A stretch of DNA of 64,000 nucleotides from Rhinopomastus cyanomelas (lineage: Eukaryota > Chordata > Aves > Bucerotiformes > Rhinopomastidae): positions 124,001 through 188,000 of the forward strand of contig VXBP01004066.1 of NCBI GenBank assembly GCA_013400115.1, in the 5' to 3' direction. The translations under genes and the position numbers were made by a program. Of this stretch, positions 22,371 to 32,911 are shown piece after piece. The notes beneath the pieces were generated by a model. That model did no database searches and was not told the origin of the DNA. It saw only the letters and a list, made by a program, of their open reading frames with translations. The first letter of the stretch is position 1. Each line of letters begins with the position of its first letter.

Positions 22371-24490
22371 TCATAGAATCATAGAAGCATTAGGGATTTG
22401 AAGGGACCTTGAAAGATCATCTAGTCCAATCCCCCTGACACAGCAGGATCACCGTGACCAAGTCACACAGGAACACATCCAGGCAGGTCTTAAACGTCTC
22501 CAGTAAAGGAGACTCCACAACCTCCCTGGGCAGCCCTTTCCAGTGCTCCGTCACCCTCACTTGCGAAGAAGTTCCTTCTCATATTTATGTGGAACCTCCT
22601 ATGTTCCAGATTACACTGGAAGACATTGAGAAGAGCCTGGATCCATCCTCTTGAAACCCACCCTTCAAATATTTACAGACATTAATGAGGCCACTGCTCA
22701 GTCTCCTCTTCTCCAAGCTAAGAGACACCCAGCTCCCTCAGCCTCTCCTCATAACGGAGGTGCTCCACTTCATCATCCTCGTTGCCCTATGCTGGACACC
22801 CTCCTGCAGCTACACATCCCTCTTGAACTGAGGGGCCCACAACTGGACACAATATTCCAGATGTGGTCTCACAAGTACAGAGTAGAGGGGGAGAAGAATC
22901 TCTCTTGATTGGCTAACCACCCCCCTTCTGATCCACCCCAGGATGTTGCTGGCCCTCTTGGCCACAAGAGCACTCTGCTGGCTCATGGTCATCCTGCTGG
23001 CCACCAGGACCCCCAGCTCCCTTTCTCCTACACTGCTCGCCAACAGGTCAGTTCCCAACTTATACTGGTACCTGGGGTTGTTCTTGTCCAGATGCAAGAC
23101 TCTGCACTTACCCTTGTTATACTTCATTAAATTGCTCTCTGCCCAGCTCTCCAGCCTGTCCAGGTCTCACTGAATGGCAGCACAGTCTGCAGGGGTGTCA
23201 GTGACACCATCCAGCTTTGTGTCATCAGCAAACTTGCTGACAGTGCATGCCAATCCCTCATCTAAGTCATCAATGAATAGATTGAATAGGACTGGTCCCA
23301 GCACTGATCCCTGGGGCACTCCACTAGATACAGGCCTCCAACTACACTCTGTCCCATTGACCACTACTCTCTGGCTTCTATCCTGCAGACAGTTCACGAT
23401 TCACCTCACCACCCAATCATCCAGTCCACACTGCCTCAGTTTGGCTGTGAGGACGCGGTGTGAGACTGTGTCAAATGCCTTACTTAAGTCAAGACAGACC
23501 ACATCCACCACTCTGCCATCATCCATCCACCTGCTTATGCCCTCATAAAAGGCTCTCAGGTTGGTCAAGCATGACTTTCCCTTTGTAAAGCCATGCTGAC
23601 TGTTCCTAATGACCCTCTTGTCCTTGATGTGCCGGGAGACAGCCTCTAGAACAAATTGTTCCATCACATTTCCTGGGATGGAGGTGAGGCTGACCGGTCT
23701 ATAGTTACCTGTGTCCTCCTTCTTACCCTTTTTGAAGACTTGGAGTGACATTTGCTATCCTCTAATCCCTAGGCACCTCTCCCGTTCCCCACGACTTAGC
23801 AAAGATGATGGAGAACAGTTTAGCAATGACTTCCACCGTCTCCCTTAGCACGCACGGGAACATCCCATCTGCGCCCATGGATTTGTGTCCATCCAGTTTG
23901 ATCAACTTATCCCTAATCCAGTCCTCATCAACTAAGGCAGGCTCCTCTCTTGCCTCAACTTCCATTGAAGCCTCAGCAGTCTGGTGCTTGATATCAGGAC
24001 AACCCCTAGAAGTACAGACAGAGGCAAAGAAGGTTTGGAGTATCTCTGCTTTCTCTGTATCCTCTGTCTCCAGGGCACCCACCTCATTCAGTAGGGGGCC
24101 TACTGAAACTCTAGTTTTAGTTTTACCTGCAGTGTATTTGAAGAAGCCCTCTTTGTTGCTCTTGACCTCTCTTGCAGGGTTTAATTCCAAAGAGGCCTTG
24201 GCTTTTCTAGGTGCGTCCATACATTCTCTCACCAGAGCCTCATAATCACCCCAAGTGGCCATCCCCTCCTTCCATGACCTATATACTTTCTTCTTTTCTT
24301 TCTTTCTTCTCCTTCTTCTCCTTCTTATTCTTCTTCAGTTTGCCCAGCAGCTCCCTGTTTAACCACACAGGTCTTCTGGCTCCCTTCCTTGACTTCTTTC
24401 CTGTTGGAATGCTCTTTTCTTGTGCTTCAAGAAAGTAGTCCTTGAATGTTAACCAGCTACCCTGAGCTCTATTACACGCCAGTACCACAA
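22371..24490 (-). mobile_element. CR1 LINE, 5'-truncated, with decayed ORF2
   Basis: A 2.1 kb CR1 on the minus strand. Its 3' end is at 22,371 (TCATAGAATCATAGAA is the complement of the octamer tail). Reading leftward from 24,488, the ORF2 pieces are: a lysine-rich segment; a 166-codon piece (24,262-23,762) containing ETEDTEKAEILQTFFASV; the reverse-transcriptase fingers/palm (23,751-23,401) with NYRPVSLTSIPG and DLSKAFDTVSH; and a piece (23,397-23,167) with [14 protein letters not shown] and the catalytic FADD at 23,232-23,221. The C-terminal part (23,127-22,810) has [20 protein letters not shown] at 23,403-23,401 replaces the Trp that the 62 kb copy still has, and other breaks separate the pieces. 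The copy is therefore inactive. The 5' limit is approximate. Confidence 0.95.
24288..24338. repeat. pyrimidine microsatellite inside CR1
   Basis: A CTT/CTTT/CTTCTC-type tract within the lysine-rich part of CR1 ORF2. The same place in the 62 kb CR1 copy (about 63,912-63,926) has only a short CTTCTT run. The tract therefore expanded after insertion of the copy at 22.4 kb. Confidence 0.85.
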
Positions 24491-26016
24491 GATTTTATCT
24501 GTCCAGCAACTGCTTTGTTGTAGACTGAAAAGTAGCCGTGATGTGGTTTCCACTAGGATACTGGGAAGTACCTGTGCAGAGTCATAGCCATAGCTGGGGC
24601 TGAGTGGCCCCCACTGTAGGGGCAGCTAAACTAAAGGAGCAGGATGTTTAGAGACTGAAGCAGCTTTACAGAGCCTTTCAACTCGAGGACAAAAGGGACC
24701 TCTCACCTGTGTCTTAACCCAGTGCCTCTCCAGCAGCACCTGTTGGTCACAACAACCAACCTTAAACTGGCAAGAAATTATTTTCTGCCCTGGAGGGTTG
24801 GAAAGAGAAAAAGGACCAAGAAAACAAACCCAGAATACTCCAGTGATCTCCTGTAGCTCTGCAGAGCCTGAATGAACACCTATAGATGGTTCTCTGGTGG
24901 CATTTTGCTCACTGGGGCATAGGCTCAGCCACCCAAGTACCCACCGAAGAACTACAAGATCCTTTCTTATGGTCAAGCAATAATACCTAAGACACACATG
25001 GAGCTCTTTTTGCCCCAAAATTCTTAGTTTTCACTTGCCTTTCATTTAAGAAACAGAATAGGCAGACAATGGTCTTCAGCAAAGTCATGTAACAGCTCAG
25101 CCCTTGAGAGATTATCGTCCCATGTTTTCTTCCCAGAGCCCTCCTGGGACTTTTATTATCCAAAATCTACACAAAAGGAATGAATAGACATAGGAGGACA
25201 CTCAGTACCCCTGAAAAATCCCACAAAAACTATTCCAGCTGTTCCATTCTCATGCGAAATCACTCTGACAGAGCATCCAGAGTGGCTTCTGGGCCAGTGG
25301 CAGGACAAAGACATGTCCTCATTGCTGCAGGTCCCTGGAGGATATGTGAGCCTGCAGCAGCCCCACTATCTGCAGAGCAATCCTGTGAGTGGATCCTGGA
25401 GGCATTTTTTTCCTCTGCTGCCCCTCCTGCATTTTTTTTCCTTGTGAAAGGATGAGCTAAGCCCATGTGACTGACTTGGGATTCACTATTTTTACCCTAA
25501 TAGTAACTGTAGAGCACTTCCCAAGCAGAGTTTTGCTTTGCTGCCACTGCTGAGCCACTGCTTAATGGCCCATACAAAGTCTGTCTCTGTGTCCAAGTCC
25601 AGCTTCTTCTTTAAATGATCCACGATCTCACCTTACGTAAATGCCTTCTGCTTTATTTCAGTGCCCTCATCACAGGAGGAGGGGAAAAGCCAGAATATGA
25701 GGTCATGGTTGAGTCACGTGGCTGCCACAGCATCTGTCAGCCGCAATACAATTCCTGAGCCATAACTGTGCCTGTATGACATTCAAACCTGCTCAGCAAT
25801 GCCTCTTCTCTGCCTCTGGAACCTTTACCTGCTCTGTACTTGGGGATCATCTTCAGAGCTCTTTTAGCAAACCTGTTCCACATATCACAGGAGCATTTTG
25901 CCAGTCATTGGGAAAATCACATTCCAATGAAATCCTTTCCTTTCCCTGGAGGCGGCTTTAGGGCACATTCTGGAGTGAGAATATTTGAAGAGGCAGATTT
26001 AAACTTTCCCATTTTA

Positions 26017-26055
26017 ATCACAGAATGGTTTAGGTTGGAAGGGATTATTTAAGTT
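26017..26055 (-). mobile_element. CR1 3' tip (short)
   Basis: AATCACAGAATGGTTTAGG followed by ttggaagggat is the complement of the last ~40 bases of a CR1. Nothing recognisable continues beyond it. Confidence 0.7.
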
Positions 26056-26906
26056 ATCGGGGGAGTCATGGAAGAGAAGGATGAGTGCTGACTGTATATC
26101 AGGTAAACTCCCTATTATTAGAACTGTATATGTATTTAATTACCTGGGGTCCAGCAGTATCCTATTGGTTGTAAGCAGTCATTCCGCTAGATCTGGACAA
26201 TCCCTTGCAGAACAGCCCCATACAACACAGTCTAATCACTATTAAAAACAGTATTAGCCAAATGCAGAATTTTAAGCAAAACCATAACAACATTCATGCC
26301 ATACCCAAGTTCAGGAAGCACAACATCTTATCATTGACAAGGACCAAGGTGGAAGCTTGGGGAATGTTTCTCTCTGAAGTGTTTGTTTTCCTGGAACATT
26401 GTGGCACCTTTTTGGCAAGGTCAAAGAGTTTCCTGAGTCAGAGGTTACGTTTGGATCATCTTACTCAGTAGCCAAGGATGGAATCATCCTCCACAAATCT
26501 TTCCAGTCTTTTTAAAGTACATTTATCTCTTCTTGCTGTCCCAAAGACTGATGGCTCATGTGTCCCATGACAGCGTTAAGCACTGTGCTAAGGCAATTGT
26601 TTTCCAGCTGCTCAAAACCTGCAGCCTGGTAATTTCCTCACATTTCTGCTCACATCACTTCACATATAGCTCATACATTAAGCACCATAAAACTTATTAG
26701 TCACATCTGAAGAGCTATAAGCTGATACACATCCGTGATGCTCTCCCCACGCAGCAGAGAGAGAAGTAAACGAGTTACTGGACTGGTGGGAAGGACCAGG
26801 ATGTGTGCTGGCAGCACTGGGGCTGTCTCTGATGCTAGTACTGGTGACGCAGAAGCTGAGCTGCACTCTGTAACTACCCTACAATTCTAATCATACACCC
26901 TCAAAG

Positions 26907-26957
26907 GACAGGAGAAATCCAGTAAAGTGGGAGTGACAGGAGAAATCCGGTAAAGTG
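26907..26957. repeat. two-copy direct repeat, 28-bp period
   Basis: The 23-base string starting GACAGGAGAAATCC and ending GTAAAGTG occurs at 26,907 and again at 26,935 with one difference (A/G). It is separated by five bases. Confidence 0.85.
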
Positions 26958-27566
26958 AAGAATTCTAGCCAAGGAGGCAGCAGAATGTCTAAGGCTCCTG
27001 TAGCTGTTGAAAGACTGAACAGAGGAGTAAAACCAATGACCACAAACCGCCCTCAAAGGTCTGAGTCTCTTCTGCTGCCACAGGCCTACTGGAGAGAAAC
27101 TAAAGATAATGAGCTCCAGGCTACTTCCCATGGTCTCTGGCTTGGTGGAGGAGACTTATCCTCCCCCGGCTTATCAGTTCGGACAGGATACACATCGCAA
27201 GCAGATGACCATGCTAAAGTGTCCAGAGGATGTGCTGGCCAGTAATGCTTCAGGATGGCAACTGTAATCGCTGGGGAATTTGCGATCCTTGAAGTTTTTA
27301 CAGAGTCAGTTTGCAGAGCTCATTGATCAAGACAATATATAAGGGAGAGATTTCCGAATGCTGGCAAGAGAGAAGTTGAACAGGGCATGAATGCAGATTC
27401 CTAGCAAAGTTCTTGCTGACTAACATAGCCCTGATTCTGGTACCAGTAACAGCAAGAATGAGACTGTCCCTCACACAGACAAATTTGGATCAGCCCTTTC
27501 CCGTGCTTTTGTGTTTTAATTAGAATCTGTGCTGTGAAGCTGGAGGAACCCTTTATTAGGGCACCT

Positions 27567-27625
27567 AGTGTTAGGACAAGGGGTTTCCAGCTGGAAGAGA
27601 GGAGATGTAGATGAGATCTTAGAGC
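27567..27625 (+). mobile_element. CR1 internal fragment
   Basis: The text agtgttaggacaaggggttt, ccagctggaagagaggag and tagatgagatc parallels the block at 31,642-31,692 of the CR1 at 31.6 kb. The fragment is short and has no tail. Confidence 0.55.
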
Positions 27626-28366
27626 TGTGCAATGAGAGAGATTTGCAGACACAAAAAATTCTGTGAGAGCTTCTGTAAGTGAAAAAACCTTTGATGCTGG
27701 AAAGAGCAGAGTAACGAGTTGGCACCATATCTGAGCCTTTTATAACAGTTTTATTCACACCCTCTCACCAAATGTAAATTAATCCAGATTGGCAAATGCT
27801 GGAAATCCGAAGCAACGTATGTAATGTGGTCCTAGTCTAGGAGTAGGGAAGGAAGAATTAAAAGAAACATCCTGCTCAACCCCTAATGTAAGCACTAAGC
27901 CATTCCTTTTAAGCCTTCTGGTCTTAGTGCTGCTAACCCCCAACATCAGAAACTGAGTCAGGCCCCAGTCTTCCATCCCCTGCTAAAAATTCTAGTATTT
28001 GAAAATTATAGTTCCCCTTCCCAACGTCTCTTCACGATCGGGAGGGCAAAAATTATAATGAAACCAAATCAAGTCAGGACTTACGAAATTATGTCTGAAG
28101 CCACAGACAGACAAATTTAGAACAGCACATCAAGCCTGAGATTAAAAAGACTGACAACCACTACTCCCAGCATTTTGGTGGTCACTGTAGAGAAGGAGTG
28201 ATCACAGCATTTCTTTCTGGGAGACGAAGGGGGCACCAACTGGAAGATGTCCAGATCCCCTTCAAATTCAAACCCAAAATCATTTTAACTTGGGAAGAAG
28301 CAGGTCTCTGAAAATATTTTGCCTGGTTGTGATCACACTGAATCACTAGTTGCCACAGAAATCTTC

Positions 28367-28389
28367 GGGGGGGGGGGGGGGGGGGGGGG
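28367..28389 (+). repeat. G23 homopolymer next to an ambiguous base
   Basis: Twenty-three consecutive G residues, followed shortly by an N at 28,394. The true length is uncertain. The run could form a G-quadruplex, or it may be an assembly or sequencing artefact. Confidence 0.9.
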
Positions 28390-31300
28390 TTGCNCTGTGC
28401 CTGAAACCCTTTTGTTACTCTTTTGCATTGCTTAACAGCTACAGAAAATTTATTTCTAAAGCACGACCTGCTCTGTGTGGATTTATCCACTTAGCACACT
28501 CAGACATCACAGAAGCTGATGCAACTGGGCTGACTCATGCCAGCACTGAGTTTTTTCCAAACTCTCTGTCTATAAGGAGCTTTTCAGAAGCTTGTAGTAC
28601 CAAAGGGGTTTCCTTTGGCTCTCTGATACTTGCTGCTGTGCATTCCAGATTTCCCAAGTCCAGTTTTCTGTCCTCAGGTCCATTTTTGAATCCTCTCCAG
28701 CACTCCTCACATGCCAAATTACATGACAAGTTGTAGAGGACAGTCAAGGCAGGACTTTGCTTTCCCCTCCTAGCACATAGAGGGTTCAGGTCTTAGAGCA
28801 GGACTGAGTGAGGAAACCCATCTTCCCATTCTGTTCTCCCATTCACTCACCCACCCAGTATCCATCCATCACCATTCTTTACCTCCACGCGACATGAGAC
28901 TCTACAAGGCACTTCACCAGGAAGCTGATAACTGTGGGTTAAAATATGGCAACATTTTTCTGTGTGAAATATCCTCAAAGCAAGAAAGATGCTCCTTTCA
29001 GCATTTGGCTTTACAGCTGAACCTTACGGCATACAGAAGATTAACTGGTTCTTGAGTTTACTCCTGTTCATCAAGCAGACCAAAAATCAGCTTCAAAAAA
29101 ACTGGTGAAAGAAGTCCAGACTTCATGGAAATTCAAATCCAAACCAAACACCACACAGACATCAGCTCTGACAAGGCACCATTCATTCTCAGTGGGTTAT
29201 ATGCCATCAATGATGTCGTGGACATGTCCCATATTGTGCTCGCTGCTCTCAGAGCTGTGGAATAGGATCAGGCACAACTTAGTTTAGCTGAAGGGTTACA
29301 GTTCATGGCCCTTTTGGCTCCTCAAAGTTTGGTTTAGTTTAGCTAAATTCAGAGATTGCTAAAGCTTTAATTTTGCCCTCCGAGAGCCACATCTGGGATA
29401 ATCACAGGCATGAGTGGCAAACTGAGCCACAACACTGCAGCGATCCTGGGGCCCTCAAAGTCAAATCCTGGCCTGTTCCTGTAATAAAAATACTTCTACT
29501 CTGTGGTGCTGAGACAAGGTTCAAGATCTTATTTCACTCTCCTTTTTGGTGTGCCATGGTACAGAATAGTCAGATATACAGTCTCCTGCCCTGTTGTGTA
29601 TTTCTTAGCAACCCTGAAAGGGATATTTTACTCTGCGGTGATTATGGAGCCAGAGGTGCCATCAGCAGAGGGTGTCAAATGCATAGAGGTGGTTGTTTAG
29701 AGCTCTGCTGTGCCTGGGAATGGTGGTGACTCCAGCAGTACCAAAAGCTCCCTGTGATACAAACTTCATTTGCAACAAAATATCCAGTGAACTGCAAGTA
29801 ATTGTCACCAAGTTGGCCTGAAGAGGAGAATAGCTTCTTTTTGACACCTAGCCCGGTGCTAAATAGTTGAGTGGTGATTTACTCTGCTCAGACTCCTTTT
29901 CTGAAGTAGGAATAACACCAGAAGAGCACTAGTGCTATTTATGTTATAGATTAATACTGTATCATGAACTACTTCCCTCCCTTTTTGGTTAACTGTTTCT
30001 CTTTTTTTAATATCTCTCTCTACCCTTACCTTACTATCCAACATTTCTTCATTCTTCAATCTCTCTCCATTTCCTGCAGTATCCTTCACCCTGCTTTGAC
30101 TTCACCCTTCTTTTTTCCTTCCTTTCTTCTCAGGCATCTTCTTCCCCACCTGTAGTAAAGCAGTGTAATATTTAGTGTCTCCTTACTTTATTAAGAGGGG
30201 CTGGGTAAAAGAATTTGGCAGCAAACATGAATTTTGGGGATATTAGAGGGGTCAGCATGGGATAAACAACCCTAGAGGAATAAAGAAAGACTAAGTAAGA
30301 TTTAGAGAAAAATCAATTCACTGCTGATTCTTAGGACAAAGGAGCCCAGAAATCTGGGCACGTACCATGGTTTGTATCAGCTCACTTGCTCTCCTTCGTT
30401 GTGTGTTGTGTGCTGGTTGAATTTCTTCAGGGACTGGATGCTACAAAGCTGCCAGAACATTTATGTGCTTTTAACACATTCTTATGGAATTCATATGATT
30501 TCAGAGAGTATTCACCTCAAAGGAGCTGCCTTTTCAGAGAAAAGGGTTTCACTTGTGGATCTGCTTTGACCATCTGCATGACAGTTAGAGCACACAGAGT
30601 AGCGACTGTGACACTTGGCAGTGTCTGGTGCCCAATGTAACTTTAAATCTTCAGTTTTGGTCCTGGCATGTGTCCACAGAGAGGGAAAACAAGTGCAGGA
30701 AACACATTGTGGGTGACACTCACTGAGCACTTGCAGCCCTGTGCCCCAGTGGGTTTGTTCAGAGCTATATCAGCCATGAGGCTTGTGTGAAGTTGCACAA
30801 GGTCCCGCTCCTGGAGATACAGACTCCTCGTGACTGTGATTAGCCAGGCTACTGAGAAGAGTCGGGTTCAGTTCACCACTCCCATATCTTTGTTTCCCCT
30901 AAGCATTCAGTGCAGACTAATTGTGTGGGAGAGATGGCAGCTGGATGTGAGTAATTTGGCTGAGGCTGGACAAGTTCAAAACAACGACCACAGCGTGTGA
31001 GAAACACCACTAGCAACTAAGCAGGCAGCAGGCTGGAGGATGATGGTGTGGGCAGTGTCCGGGGCTGCTGCTGCCCAGGCGTGCAAATATTGGGTGCTCC
31101 TGAACACATCACTGGGCAAGCAGAGCAGAAAGGCAGTGGGTGTCACCTGGGCCACTGAGGATTTCCACCCTTTCAGCTTCCCTTGAGGTGTCCAAGCTGA
31201 GGCAGCATGAAGCAGAAGGCTGAAGGCTGTTTTCCTGAAAGTTTCACTAACTCAGCTGAAAAACTTGCAAAGTAACTTTTCTGCCCTGCTCTGACAAAAA

Positions 31301-31440
31301 CGCTATATTGAACCTTCAGCCAATCTTTGTGCAATGTGGGATTTGTGTTTCTTTTCTCTCTCGGGCATGTCAGATCCAGCAGAAACAGTTATGACTGAAG
31401 TCTCTTGGTCTCTCTTGCAAACAAAGTACAGCCTGACCAT

Positions 31441-31480
31441 CATGGAAACATGGAATTGCAAGGGTTGGAAGTGACCTCTG
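31441..31480 (-). mobile_element. CR1 3' tip (short)
   Basis: ATGGAATTGCAAGGGTTGG and aagtgacctctgga resemble the complement of a CR1 end. It faces the opposite-strand CR1 that starts about 140 bases downstream. Confidence 0.55.
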
Positions 31481-31619
31481 GAGAAAGGCAACTATTTTAT
31501 TTATTATTTTTTATTATTTTCAGTTATTTGAAAAGGTGAAGCTGGAAACAACTTGCTGAGGTGAAGCCTGGTGTTGCCGGATGGTGGGGTTCAGGATTCC
31601 TATCAAAAAGAGATAGGAC

Positions 31620-31908
31620 TGTTTTTGTCCTATCTAGTGATAGGACAAGGGGGATGGTTTCAAGCTAAAAGAAGGTAGATTTAGATGAGCTCTTGAGGAA
31701 GAAGTTTCTCCATGTGAGGCACTGGAACAGGTTGCCCTGGGAAGTTGTGGCTGCTTCATCCCCGGAAATGTCCAAGGACCACACCAGGTTGGATGGACTC
31801 TGGGCAACTTAGTCTGGTGAGAGGCGTCTCTGCCCATGGCAGGGGCTGGGACTGGGTGATCTCTGAGGTCCCTTCCAACTCAAACCAATCCATGATTCTA
31901 TGATTGAT
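31620..31908 (+). mobile_element. CR1 3' fragment
   Basis: Plus-strand CR1: gtgataggacaagggggatgg, tgaggcactggaacaggttg, gttggatggactctgggcaa, tctgaggtcccttccaactc, then CATGATTCTATGATTG. It is a well-preserved, non-coding 3' end about 0.5 kb upstream of the RHOQ CpG-rich promoter. Confidence 0.92.
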
Positions 31909-32023
31909 GCAGTATGTGCTGGCATTAGCTCTTGTCCTCACGTCTGTCCAGTGGCTCTCACACCCCACACCTCCATGCCCTTAATCACAAGCCTAATCCT
32001 CAATGTCCGGCTGAAAAGCCCAG

Positions 32024-32412
32024 AAAAATACCTTTAAAAATAATTTTTAAAATCCATAAAACCAAATATCCTTAAAAACATCCTTAAAACCACCAAACAC
32101 CCTTAAAAACAAACAGCCATAAAAACACCCTTTAAAAATCCTTAACAAGCACCCTCACAACCAAACATCCTCAAAAACAAGCATATTTTAAAAAACCCTT
32201 AAAAGCACCTTTAAAAAAAATCTTGCAAAACAAGCATCTTAGAAAGCACCCTTTAAAACATCCTTTAAAAAAAAACCCTCTAAAAAGCCATTAAAAAACC
32301 CCCAAACCTTTATAAACAATATCCTTAAAACCAAACAACCTTTAAAAGAACGTTAAAAAAAGTCTTTTAAAAGCCTTAATAAAAACCCTTACAAACAAAC
32401 AAACAAACAAAC
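32024..32412 (+). repeat. degenerate CCTTAAAA-type A/C-rich array
   Basis: About 390 bases made almost only of A, C and T. The core cCCTTAAAAaca recurs at irregular 11-19 base spacing more than fifteen times, and the array ends in a CAAA run (about 32,391-32,412). It lies immediately upstream of the GC-rich RHOQ promoter, producing a sharp composition boundary. Confidence 0.85.
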
Positions 32413-32439
32413 CAACCACCCCTCCTGGTCGCGCTGGTC

Positions 32440-32760
32440 ACTCCCCGCTGCCCCAGTCCCAGCCAGACCCCAGTTCCCACAGCAGCTGTAGCAGATGGGA
32501 GGGTCGGCGCAGGAGAACTGGCAGCCCCCAGCCAATTGCCCCGCCCCGCCCCGTGTCCGTCCGTCTGTCCGTCTGTGCATGGCGAGGCGGGGGGGTGCTG
32601 GTGGAGGCGGCTCCCGCTGGGCCCAGCGCAGCGGCAGCGGCTGGCGGNNNNNNNNNNNNNNNNNNNNNNNNNNNNNNNNNNNNNNNNNNNNNNNNNNNNN
32701 NNNNNNGAGGGGCAGCAGGGAAGGGGGGGGTTCCATGGCGGGAGCCCCCGAAGGCGGGCC
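32440..32760 (+). promoter_or_regulatory. RHOQ: RHOQ CpG-rich promoter and 5' UTR (with gap)
   Basis: GC content rises abruptly after the A/C array. A CCAAT box lies at 32,532-32,536, and three overlapping CCGCCC-type GC boxes lie at 32,539-32,553, followed by TCCG/TCTG repeats. No TATA box is visible. This fits a CpG-island promoter. The transcription start cannot be placed because 32,648-32,706 is unsequenced. Confidence 0.7.
32648..32706. other. assembly gap (59 N)
   Basis: A run of N lies in the most GC-rich part of the RHOQ 5' region, 55 bases before the chosen start codon. Its real length is unknown. Part of the 5' UTR or promoter may be missing here. Confidence 1.
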
Positions 32761-32794
32761 ATGGCCCAGCGCGGCAGCGGTAGCGCGGCCGTGA
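32735..32794 (+). other. upstream ORF overlapping the RHOQ start
   Basis: ATG at 32,735 sits in a good context (ttccATGG). It opens a 19-codon frame that is out of frame with RHOQ and passes over the RHOQ ATG at 32,761. Its TGA (32,792-32,794) overlaps by one base the in-frame RHOQ methionine codon 12 (32,794-32,796), giving TGATG. If the 5' UTR includes 32,735, this frame could lower initiation at codon 1 or favour re-initiation at Met12. Confidence 0.5.
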
Positions 32795-32911
32795 TGCTCA
32801 AGTGCGTGGTGGTGGGGGACGGTGCGGTGGGCAAGACGTGCCTGCTCATGAGCTACGCCAACGATGCCTTTCCCGAGCGATACGTGCCCACCGTGTTTGA
32901 CCACTACGCAG
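32761..32911 (+). CDS. RHOQ: RHOQ coding exon 1
   Basis: Codes residues 1-50 plus one base of Val51, and ends at CGCAG|GTGAGG. The start was chosen as the first ATG in frame (gccATGG). Met12, just before LKCVVVGDG, is an alternative. It holds the P-loop and switch I. Confidence 0.93.

Larger units (their letters stand above)
24491..31440. other. intergenic stretch, few small repeats, no gene seen
   Basis: Nearly 7 kb without a recognised coding exon or RNA gene. It contains two small CR1 pieces (26,017 and 27,567), a 28-bp-period duplication (26,907-26,957) and a G23 run (28,367-28,389), each listed separately. The open frames overlap freely on both strands and have no splice or domain context. 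Confidence 0.45.

Noticed and set aside
23805..24245. Plus-strand frame of 146 codons
   Set aside because: It is the exact antisense of CR1 ORF2 in the minus-strand element. The parallel frames at 63,437-63,868 arise the same way.
29859..30155. Paired frames on both strands around a CT-rich stretch
   Set aside because: Pyrimidine-rich low-complexity sequence (29,970-30,140) lacks stops by composition. Nothing conserved is seen.
32024..32412. Interstitial telomeric repeat
   Set aside because: The core is CCTTAAAA, not CCCTAA/TTAGGG, and the spacing is irregular.
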